A DNA stretch of 5,644 nt from Desulfobacterales bacterium (GTDB lineage Bacteria > Desulfobacterota > Desulfobacteria > Desulfobacterales > JAUCGF01): NCBI GenBank assembly GCA_029940345.1, contig JAOZRC010000229.1, positions 2,180 through 7,823 on the forward strand. Direction: 5' to 3'. Below are positions 1 through 5,619 of this stretch, piece after piece. The notes under the pieces are model-generated. The model ran no database searches. It was not told the DNA's origin and worked only from the letters and a program-made list of their open reading frames with translations. The translations under genes and the position numbers were made by a program. Numbering within the stretch: position 1 is the stretch's first letter; each line of letters opens with the position of its first letter.

Positions 1-15
1 TCCCCCACTCCCCTG

Positions 16-53
16 AAAGTGTAAACTACTTTTGGGCTATTATGAAGGATGCC
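16..53 (+). repeat. Left copy of a two-part motif, AAAGTGTAAAC - 15 nt - ATGAAGGATGCC
   Basis: AAAGTGTAAAC (16-26) and ATGAAGGATGCC (42-53) both recur as exact reverse complements near the right end of the window (5609-5619 and 5591-5602). The order is the same, but the spacer is 15 nt here and 6 nt there. A C-rich stretch precedes both copies. The motif ends 127 bp upstream of the acyltransferase start codon and is followed by an A/T-rich tract. The matches are seen directly. Whether this is a regulatory element, the end of a mobile element or a dispersed genomic repeat is open. Confidence 0.6.
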
Positions 54-122
54 GAATATTCTTTATTTTTATTAAAAAAAGATTTAAGCTAATGACAATC
101 GTTGCGTCTGTCAAGAAAAATG

Positions 123-167
123 GGAGTTTTAACATCAGGTTGGGAATTTCAAAAGTAAACTCCAACC
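123..167 (+). promoter_or_regulatory. Two mutually exclusive hairpins in the acyltransferase leader
   Basis: GGAGTTT (123-129) is perfectly complementary to AAACTCC (157-163). GGTTGG (138-143) is complementary to CCAACC (162-167), with one further G-U pair inside. The two 3' arms share positions 162-163, so both stems cannot be complete at once. The second stem ends 3 nt before the Shine-Dalgarno site. This geometry could affect translation initiation, but the stems are short and may be chance. No known riboswitch class is recognised, and no sigma-70 promoter in this leader is strong enough to call. Confidence 0.25.
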
Positions 168-170
168 GGG

Positions 171-176
171 AAGGAG
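171..176 (+). promoter_or_regulatory. Ribosome binding site AAGGAG for the acyltransferase-hydrolase gene
   Basis: AAGGAG lies 4 nt before the ATG at 181. The spacing is slightly short but usable, and it supports that ATG as the start. Confidence 0.7.
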
Positions 177-180
177 CAAG

Positions 181-2340
181 ATGAATCGCTACGCTTATAA
201 AACCACTGGCCTTGCCATCAAGGCCCTCGCCAAACTCGCCCGCTCTGATATTCAGATTCATAATGAAAAAAATATTCCCAAGGGCTCTGTTATTTTTGCA
301 GTCAATCATTTTACACGTATTGAAACGCTTCTGCTACCATACCACATTCACCAGTTAATCGGTATTCCGGTGTGGTCTTTAGCTGATTACGGACTGTTTG
401 TCGGATTTCTGAAAACCTTTTTGGATAAGATGGGGGCTGTGTCTACCAGGGATCCGGATCGCGATCGCCTGATTGTTAAAAGTCTGCTTACAGGTGAAGC
501 CGCCTGGATTATTTTTCCTGAAGGGTGCATGGTAAAAAACAAGAAAATAATTGAAAATGGCAATTTTATGGTTTTTTGTGATGGCTGTCTGCGCCCTCCG
601 CACACCGGTTTGGCGACGCTGGCTTTGCGAGCCGAATTTTACAGACAACGGTTGCTGTTTATGCAATCACATGCGCCCGATGAAGCATTACGACTGGCAA
701 AGCTTTTTCAAATTGAGTCTCCGCAACAGGTTAACCGACAAGGGGTCTTCATCGTTCCTGTTAATATCACTTATTATCCCATGCGCGCCCGGGAAAACAT
801 TTTGAGTACCATGGCGTCGCTAACATCAGATAATGTTACCGAACGTATGATTGAAGAGATTATGACAGAAGGCACAATGCTTTTGTCGGGCGTGGATATG
901 GATATCCGTTTCGGCGAACCCATTAAAATCAGTCAGTATATGAAAAATGCGGCAGTCAAAAAAGATATCACCTCAACACAGGCAATTAACTTTGATGACC
1001 CGATCCATTCTAAAAAAATTCTGCGCCGGTCAGTGCAGCGTGTGATGGATCGTTATATGTCTTCCATTTACAGCATGACAACGGTAAACCACGATCATCT
1101 TTTTGCATCTCTTCTGAAGCATTTACCACGTCCCTATATTGATACAGACGATTTCAAACGGCGGCTCTACCTGGCAGCTACCTTAGACCTGAATAAATTG
1201 TTGGCTTTTCGCCATAAATCTTTCGACCGCAATCAGATCTCACTGCTCACGGATGATCGTTATCTGAAATATGTCAATTTTCTTAAATTAGCAATTCAAA
1301 CCGGTGTGTTAGAGGAGACGGAGGAGGGCCTGATCAGAAAATCCGCTTTTTCTGACACGCCTGAATTCCATCTGGCGCGCATTGAAAACCCTGTTGCCGT
1401 AATTGCCAATGAAGTCGAACCGCTGCATACCCTTCAAAACGAGCTGGAAACTTTGGCGCGCCAGCCGGCTATCCGCATAAAATATCAACTGACACGCAAA
1501 TTGATTCAAAAAGCCCAATTTGATTTTGAAAGGGATTACGCGAATTATGCGATTGAGGGTGAATCGAAAGAAAAGTCCGTTGGCAGGCCTTATCTGGTTA
1601 AGGGCACTTCACGCAATATCGGTGTCGTGCTGATTCACGGTTATATGGCGGCTCCGTTAGAAGTTAGGGAATTGGCGGACTATCTTGGCTCTGAAGGGCT
1701 ATATGTTTATGCGCCTCGTCTTAAAGGACACGGCACCTCACCTGAAGATTTGGCTTTACGGAGCTATACGGACTGGGTGGATGCTGCGGATGAAGGCTAT
1801 GTCATTATTCGCAATATTTGCAAACGTGTTATTGTAGGCGGATTTTCCGCCGGAGCCGGTCTGGCGTTGCATCTGGCCTCACGTATCAATGCTGTTGACG
1901 GCGTCTTTGCGGTTTGCCCGCCACTGAAACTTAAAAATATTTCGGCACGCTTCGTTCCGGCTGTCAATGCCTGGAATCGTCTGTTGAATCGGGTTCATAT
2001 TGACGGTGGTAAGATGGAGTTTGTGGAAAACCATCCTGAAAATCCCCACATCAACTATATACGCAATCCCATTGCCGGCGTCAAGGAGCTTGAATGCTTA
2101 ATGGATGATGTTGAGGAGCGGCTTTCAACAATCACAGCCCCCGCATTGGTGGTTCAAGCCTACGGCGACCCGGTCGTCGAACCGGAAGGCGCTTTTAAAA
2201 CTTACGAACTGTTAGGCTCGGCGGATAAGCTCTATCAGGTTTTTAATTATGAGAATCACGGTATTTTATTGGGTGAAGGTGCCCAGCGGGTGCATCGGGC
2301 AATCGGAGACTTTATACAACATTGTGGAAAAGATACGTAG
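181..2340 (+). CDS. Bifunctional PlsB/PlsC-type acyltransferase and alpha/beta-hydrolase (esterase/lipase) fusion protein
   Basis: Predicted to transfer acyl groups to a glycerolipid and, through a second domain, to cleave an ester, probably at the inner face of the cytoplasmic membrane. There is no signal peptide and no clear membrane segment. Acyltransferase motifs seen: N42-H43-x4-E48 (HX4E where HX4D is commoner), GAVSTRDPDR at about 85-94, F112-P113-E114-G115, and VPVN at about 192-195. Residues 280-460 resemble the helical region that follows the catalytic domain in PlsB-type glycerol-3-phosphate acyltransferases (TVNHDHLFASLLKHLP, then RIENPVAVIANEVEPL). From about 470 an Est30/monoglyceride-lipase-like hydrolase begins: oxyanion HG at 486-487, KGHGTSPEDL, nucleophile elbow G-F-S-A-G with Ser556, likely acid Asp663 and His693. 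All three catalytic residues are present. PlsC is usually about 250 residues and Est30-like esterases about 250, so 719 fits a genuine fusion. The frame is uninterrupted. The start is supported by AAGGAG at 171-176. The gene converges on the kinase operon, with 27 bp between stop codons. Acyl acceptor and ester substrate cannot be told from sequence. Confidence 0.9.
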   Translation: MNRYAYKTTGLAIKALAKLARSDIQIHNEKNIPKGSVIFAVNHFTRIETLLLPYHIHQLIGIPVWSLADYGLFVGFLKTFLDKMGAVSTRDPDRDRLIVKSLLTGEAAWIIFPEGCMVKNKKIIENGNFMVFCDGCLRPPHTGLATLALRAEFYRQRLLFMQSHAPDEALRLAKLFQIESPQQVNRQGVFIVPVNITYYPMRARENILSTMASLTSDNVTERMIEEIMTEGTMLLSGVDMDIRFGEPIKISQYMKNAAVKKDITSTQAINFDDPIHSKKILRRSVQRVMDRYMSSIYSMTTVNHDHLFASLLKHLPRPYIDTDDFKRRLYLAATLDLNKLLAFRHKSFDRNQISLLTDDRYLKYVNFLKLAIQTGVLEETEEGLIRKSAFSDTPEFHLARIENPVAVIANEVEPLHTLQNELETLARQPAIRIKYQLTRKLIQKAQFDFERDYANYAIEGESKEKSVGRPYLVKGTSRNIGVVLIHGYMAAPLEVRELADYLGSEGLYVYAPRLKGHGTSPEDLALRSYTDWVDAADEGYVIIRNICKRVIVGGFSAGAGLALHLASRINAVDGVFAVCPPLKLKNISARFVPAVNAWNRLLNRVHIDGGKMEFVENHPENPHINYIRNPIAGVKELECLMDDVEERLSTITAPALVVQAYGDPVVEPEGAFKTYELLGSADKLYQVFNYENHGILLGEGAQRVHRAIGDFIQHCGKDT

Positions 2341-2367
2341 CGTGGCATCGCAACCGAAAGTCATGGA

Positions 2368-4425
2368 TTAAACGACGATAGTTTTCTCATAGCCTGAATC
2401 ATCCCCATCGGTGTCAGGGGAAGTCACAAGTGTGGCTTCATAGTCTTGGTCATTTTTGTCTTCATTCGGTGCGACGCGTACCCCTTCAACCAGAGCGCCC
2501 CATGCCTCTTTATACATTCCCTTGCGAACGGTGTTAAACATTAATGGTAACAAATCGTAAACAGATATCCGCGGATTTCTTCCATCAAGTTTGCGGAGCA
2601 GTGCGGTATTTTCTTCCGATTGGTATTTAAGCTTTTGAACTTCTTTCAAAAAGATGAGCATTTTAGCTTTTGTTGCTTGCGGAACTTTAGGGAAATTTGC
2701 AGGATTTTTCCAAATTTTGATAAAATCTTCAATTTTAGATACAGATGATTCAAACAGGCGTTTTTTATGTTTAGTGCTGCTGAAATAATTTTGGGAAATG
2801 ACATGTTCATATATTTTCTTGTTTAGCTTATTATTTTCATATAAAAGGTCCTGCTTAATCGCTTTTCTTACACTTTTAGCGGTCTCGATCAAAGGCACTT
2901 CCACAGCACACAAACGCTCTTTATCAGCCTCAAGCTTTTGCTTTAATTCCCTGGCGGCCGAAGACCAAAACAGGCGGCTATTGGTTTTAAAAAAGTTCAC
3001 TAACTGATCTTTATCCATCGGTGTGCGCTGCATCATCGCCATGATTTGGGGCAGCAATTTTTTAGTCTCCTCAAACAAGCCGTTGCCGGTGACAACATTA
3101 TAGATCATTCCGATGGTCGCATACCAATCCTGAAGGTGAAGTACACGGGTAATGTCCCCCAAAAGATAACGAAGCAATTCATTGACGATAAAGTTGGAAA
3201 GCGTGGCATACGCCGGCGTTCCACCCAATAATGGTTGCGGGAATTTTTTACTGACCGCTTTAATGCCGACAGCCGTTTCAAAATCAATAACGCCAATAGC
3301 GTATTCATGGGGATTGGCCAGAAAAAGTGAGATTCTTGATGAATCGCCTTTGATAAACATGTTGTCCGGCTTTAAATCTCGGATGGCGACGCCTTTTTTT
3401 TTAAGCATGCTCAAGAGTTCCAAGAGGTTGGCGCTAAGCGCTCCCATTTTCGTTCGGCTGCGTATAAATTGAGTCTCCTTTATATGATCACTTACCCCGT
3501 TTTTGTATGTTTCAATTGCCTCGCGGCTATCCCAAACAATATTCTCAATCAAATCATTTAGTGCGCTTAAAAATTTAGGCGAATATTCGGAAGAATTTTC
3601 CGTGATTTTTTTTTCGGAAAAAAGTGTTAAGAACCATTCTTTCAGTTTATAGCCCGGCACTGATGACGCCAGCTTTTTTTGTTTTATAAGGTTATCTATT
3701 TCTTTGCTATACTGGTTGTAAACCGCATTCATCTGGTCCCACACAAAACGCCGCTCCTTGCCATATTGGTTGGCAAAGGACATTGAATCCCATAAAACTT
3801 CAGATGTATTATGGATTTCTTCGATAACCATGCTGTCATTGACGGTGTGCATGTCAGCGATCACATCCCCCACAAAGGAGTAGCGCGATAAATTCATAAA
3901 AAAGGCATAGTTATTGTTAATTTTCAGGTAATCATGCAGCTTGGAATAAGCGCCCATACGCTTTAATAATTTTTTTTCAAGACCCGGATCATCCTTTTGG
4001 ATATCACCGGCCATTTTAAGAAAACTGGGTATATTTTTCAAAAGCACCGACACTTCCGGTGTGATGCATTCGATTTCGGGTTCAAGCAAATCGACAATAG
4101 CGGCCTGGTTCTTGATTTCAGCAATATAATCGGAGTAGTTTTGGATTTGTTCCGGCGGCAGTTTAATTACAACCGTATCACCATAGATTGCTTTGTAACA
4201 TTTGCTCTTAGCGCCGCTGTCCTCCCCGATCGGTCCGACGGTCAATCTTCGGGTCAACCAGTGACCATCGTGCTTGACGCGCAACTGGTATTTGAAATTC
4301 TTGTCCGCCGTTCCGGAATCAGCACGCACAAATAACGCCGAATCGTCCTTTTTAGCCCCTAGATGAAGTTGATAGAGACTCAGAAAATAGCGCACCACAT
4401 TTAAAATGTCATCCATTCGGTCCAT
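2368..4425 (-). CDS. Hanks-type Ser/Thr protein kinase-like protein with large internal insertion
   Basis: A cytoplasmic protein kinase candidate with no membrane segment or PASTA repeats. N-lobe: a degenerate glycine loop (GEDSGAKSKCYKA, 67-79), the VIK lysine at K88, and a candidate helix-C glutamate at E103. Catalytic loop: I-R-D-L-K-P-D-N (348-355), with Asp350, Lys352 and Asn355 intact. Metal-binding motif: D381-F-E rather than DFG. Activation segment: GGTPAYATLSN (401-411), lacking a clear APE. Helix F: D433-W-Y-A-T-I-G. Helix C to catalytic loop is about 245 residues, against roughly 45-60 in typical kinases, so about 200 residues of mostly charged helical sequence are inserted. Residues 455-650 are a helical C-terminal region I do not recognise. 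The tail carries DYEATLV (661-667) and GYEKTIVV (678-685) in an acidic context, possible autophosphorylation or FHA-docking sites. The first ATG is preferred because AAAGGAG lies 11 nt upstream; the next ATG (codon 4) would be 20 nt away. It follows the exported-protein gene by 25 bp, so co-transcription is likely. An active kinase is likely but not certain, given the DFE and poor glycine loop. Confidence 0.85.
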   Translation of the reverse strand: MDRMDDILNVVRYFLSLYQLHLGAKKDDSALFVRADSGTADKNFKYQLRVKHDGHWLTRRLTVGPIGEDSGAKSKCYKAIYGDTVVIKLPPEQIQNYSDYIAEIKNQAAIVDLLEPEIECITPEVSVLLKNIPSFLKMAGDIQKDDPGLEKKLLKRMGAYSKLHDYLKINNNYAFFMNLSRYSFVGDVIADMHTVNDSMVIEEIHNTSEVLWDSMSFANQYGKERRFVWDQMNAVYNQYSKEIDNLIKQKKLASSVPGYKLKEWFLTLFSEKKITENSSEYSPKFLSALNDLIENIVWDSREAIETYKNGVSDHIKETQFIRSRTKMGALSANLLELLSMLKKKGVAIRDLKPDNMFIKGDSSRISLFLANPHEYAIGVIDFETAVGIKAVSKKFPQPLLGGTPAYATLSNFIVNELLRYLLGDITRVLHLQDWYATIGMIYNVVTGNGLFEETKKLLPQIMAMMQRTPMDKDQLVNFFKTNSRLFWSSAARELKQKLEADKERLCAVEVPLIETAKSVRKAIKQDLLYENNKLNKKIYEHVISQNYFSSTKHKKRLFESSVSKIEDFIKIWKNPANFPKVPQATKAKMLIFLKEVQKLKYQSEENTALLRKLDGRNPRISVYDLLPLMFNTVRKGMYKEAWGALVEGVRVAPNEDKNDQDYEATLVTSPDTDGDDSGYEKTIVV

Positions 4426-4436
4426 GTTTGGGGTAT

Positions 4437-4443
4437 CTCCTTT
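4437..4443 (-). promoter_or_regulatory. Ribosome binding site AAAGGAG for the kinase gene
   Basis: On the minus strand AAAGGAG precedes the kinase ATG by 11 nt, slightly long. It lies in the 25-bp gap after the stop codon of the upstream exported-protein gene. There is no room for a terminator or a separate promoter between the two, which supports an operon. Confidence 0.65.
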
Positions 4444-4450
4444 AATCAGA

Positions 4451-5110
4451 TTACTGCATACTTTTTAATAAAAAAAGTTTAACATCTTCCTTAAATTTAA
4501 CGCGTCTTTTGTCATCAAGCAATCCCTCGATCGTTTTTTGTGAAATATTGCGATGATTATATAGGGGCACCGATTGCGACTTCACTTCCGGCAGGGTTAT
4601 TTTGGGGTTGTAGTAGGTGGAAAAAATAGTGATATAGTAAGGTTTGGAGTCGTTGCCGATTCTAAATTTAAAATATGCTTTGCGGGAGATGTTGCGATCC
4701 CAAAGGATCTGATCAATAAAGTAAAAGGAACATTTATCGTACGGATGGTCGATAAATTCATTCACCCCCACATTTTTTTGGATATCATCCGGCGGGTCGC
4801 CCACATCAAAATCCAATTCCGCGCCCAGATCACTAGCTACGGACTCCCATATTTCAAAATAATTGAAAAGGGCTTCTTTTATTAAAACACATGTGTCTCT
4901 CTGCCGCTGTTTCTCTTCGGCCTCTTTTTTCGCCTTATGCTTGGCTTCTTTGTGGGCTTCCTGCTTTTTCTTTTGCCGGTTTTCTTTCATTCGCTGTTCC
5001 AGGAGCGCTTTAAAAGATTGATTGTCCTGTTCCACTGCTAACCGCTCATCAGCTACGCCTAAGCTCACCATTACTGAAACGATGAAAACTGTTATCATCA
5101 GTATCTTCAA
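4451..5110 (-). CDS. Exported hypothetical protein with a charged coiled coil, first gene of the kinase operon
   Basis: I do not recognise a family. The 219-residue product starts with a Sec signal peptide: Lys2, a hydrophobic core at about 3-17, and a likely cleavage after Ala20 (LGVA|DE). No lipobox cysteine is present, so a soluble periplasmic or extracellular protein is expected. Residues 35-72 are very rich in Lys, Glu, Gln and Ala, predicting a solvent-exposed helix or coiled coil. A globular part follows (about 73-219), rich in aromatic and beta-prone segments (KCSFYFIDQILW; KPYYITIFSTYYNP). It has only two cysteines, C74 and C127, which could form a disulfide. The start codon is TTG, chosen because GGAGGT sits 6 nt upstream and because it gives a complete signal peptide. 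The ATG at codon 5 would be too far from that site. Being 25 bp ahead of the kinase gene, it may sense or deliver something in the envelope for the kinase pathway; this is inference from position only. Confidence 0.75.
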   Translation of the reverse strand: MKILMITVFIVSVMVSLGVADERLAVEQDNQSFKALLEQRMKENRQKKKQEAHKEAKHKAKKEAEEKQRQRDTCVLIKEALFNYFEIWESVASDLGAELDFDVGDPPDDIQKNVGVNEFIDHPYDKCSFYFIDQILWDRNISRKAYFKFRIGNDSKPYYITIFSTYYNPKITLPEVKSQSVPLYNHRNISQKTIEGLLDDKRRVKFKEDVKLFLLKSMQ

Positions 5111-5116
5111 TTTATT

Positions 5117-5122
5117 ACCTCC
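5117..5122 (-). promoter_or_regulatory. Strong ribosome binding site GGAGGT that fixes a TTG start
   Basis: On the minus strand GGAGGT stands 6 nt before TTG at 5110-5108, near-ideal spacing. The nearest ATG, 12 nt further in, would be 18 nt from this site. A strong Shine-Dalgarno sequence paired with a weak start codon is the reason for calling TTG. Confidence 0.75.
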
Positions 5123-5224
5123 GGTTCATTCGGGTTGCATCAGTCAACACGAATCTTTGTTACCTGCAAATTAAATATTCCAGTATTTTCATACATCTCC
5201 GATAGATAAATTTTTTCTAAGTTG

Positions 5225-5247
5225 GGAATCCTTCATTTTGGTTAAAC
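5225..5247 (-). repeat. Degenerate third copy of the two-part motif, upstream of the operon
   Basis: On the minus strand this reads GTTTAACC, AAA, then ATGAAGGATTCC. The second half differs from ATGAAGGATGCC (42-53 and complement of 5591-5602) at one base, while the first half only loosely matches GTGTAAACC. It ends 114 bp before the TTG start of the exported-protein gene, a distance close to the 127 bp between the left copy and the acyltransferase start. That similarity of placement argues for a regulatory role, though chance cannot be excluded for one degenerate copy. Confidence 0.4.
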
Positions 5248-5271
5248 GATAATCATCGCCTAAGTGTCATT

Positions 5272-5281
5272 GTAAGCTTAC
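5272..5281. repeat. Perfect 10-bp palindrome GTAAGCTTAC
   Basis: GTAAGCTTAC is its own reverse complement and is followed by an alternating TA tract (5282-5289). It could be a small operator, but it is short and a chance origin is possible. Confidence 0.3.
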
Positions 5282-5355
5282 TATATATATGAAAAGCATG
5301 AATAAAATCAAGCCAAAATCCAACCACTGAAGGATAATATTATATTTCAAGGGGA

Positions 5356-5415
5356 CTATTTCAAAATTTTAACCCTTTTCAGGTTTTTGCAACAGATTTA
5401 AAATTTTTGAAATAG
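5356..5415. repeat. Imperfect inverted repeat (CTATTTCAAAATTTT ... AAAATTTTTGAAATAG)
   Basis: The 15-nt arm at 5356-5370 pairs with the 16-nt arm at 5400-5415, with one bulged T and a 29-nt loop. TATTTCAA is also repeated directly at 5343-5350 and 5357-5364. AACCCTT (5371-5377) is complementary to AAGGGTT (5431-5437), which offers a competing fold. The loop is too large, and the stem too A/T-rich, for a typical rho-independent terminator. A palindromic dispersed repeat or a small non-autonomous element remnant is more likely. Confidence 0.55.
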
Positions 5416-5549
5416 GGTCTAAAGGAAATGAAGGGTTACTTCAAATATCAAATTCCTTGCTTTTTGTTTTTCCAAAGAATATGATAATGGATGTTTTTAT
5501 TGTTGATAATGATTTAACAAATAATTTGGTGTGATTTATCTCGCCATTT

Positions 5550-5577
5550 ATAAGGATTCTTCATAAAAATAAGGATT
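5550..5577. repeat. Short direct repeat ATAAGGATT (two copies)
   Basis: ATAAGGATT occurs at 5550-5558 and 5569-5577. The first copy overlaps GGATTCTTCAT (5554-5564), a weak relative of GGCATCCTTCAT at 5591-5602. The stretch may be a decayed array of the same motif, but the sequence is simple and A/T-rich. Confidence 0.3.
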
Positions 5578-5590
5578 TATAAGAAAAAGA

Positions 5591-5619
5591 GGCATCCTTC
5601 ATTTGTCGGTTTACACTTT
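5591..5619 (-). repeat. Right copy of the two-part motif, inverted relative to the left end
   Basis: Read on the minus strand this is AAAGTGTAAAC (5619-5609), 6 nt, then ATGAAGGATGCC (5602-5591). Both blocks are identical to the left copy at 16-53. Beyond the first block both ends also carry a G- or C-rich stretch of similar composition. The copy faces inward, toward the kinase operon, but is about 480 bp from its start codon. Confidence 0.6.

Noticed and set aside
38..43. TATTAT as a -10 box for the acyltransferase promoter
   Set aside because: No acceptable -35 element at 16-18 bp upstream, and it falls within the spacer and second block of the repeated motif.
2402..2421. Small stem TCCCC/GGGGA near the 3' end of the kinase gene as a terminator
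   Set aside because: Only 5 bp with a 10-nt loop, no following T-run on either strand, and it lies inside the kinase coding sequence.
3997..4335. Plus-strand 112-codon frame opposite the kinase gene
   Set aside because: Lies fully antisense to the well-supported kinase N-lobe coding sequence and shows no domain or ribosome binding site.
5163..5180. Sigma-54-like promoter upstream of the exported-protein gene
   Set aside because: On the minus strand the GG and GC elements are separated by 12 nt rather than the required 10.
5289..5330. 13-codon frame starting ATGAAAAGC
   Set aside because: Very short, low-complexity Lys/Asn content, no ribosome binding site.
5428..5484. 18-codon frame beginning at the ATG of AAAGGAAATG
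   Set aside because: The purine-rich stretch touches the ATG with no usable spacing, and the peptide matches nothing.
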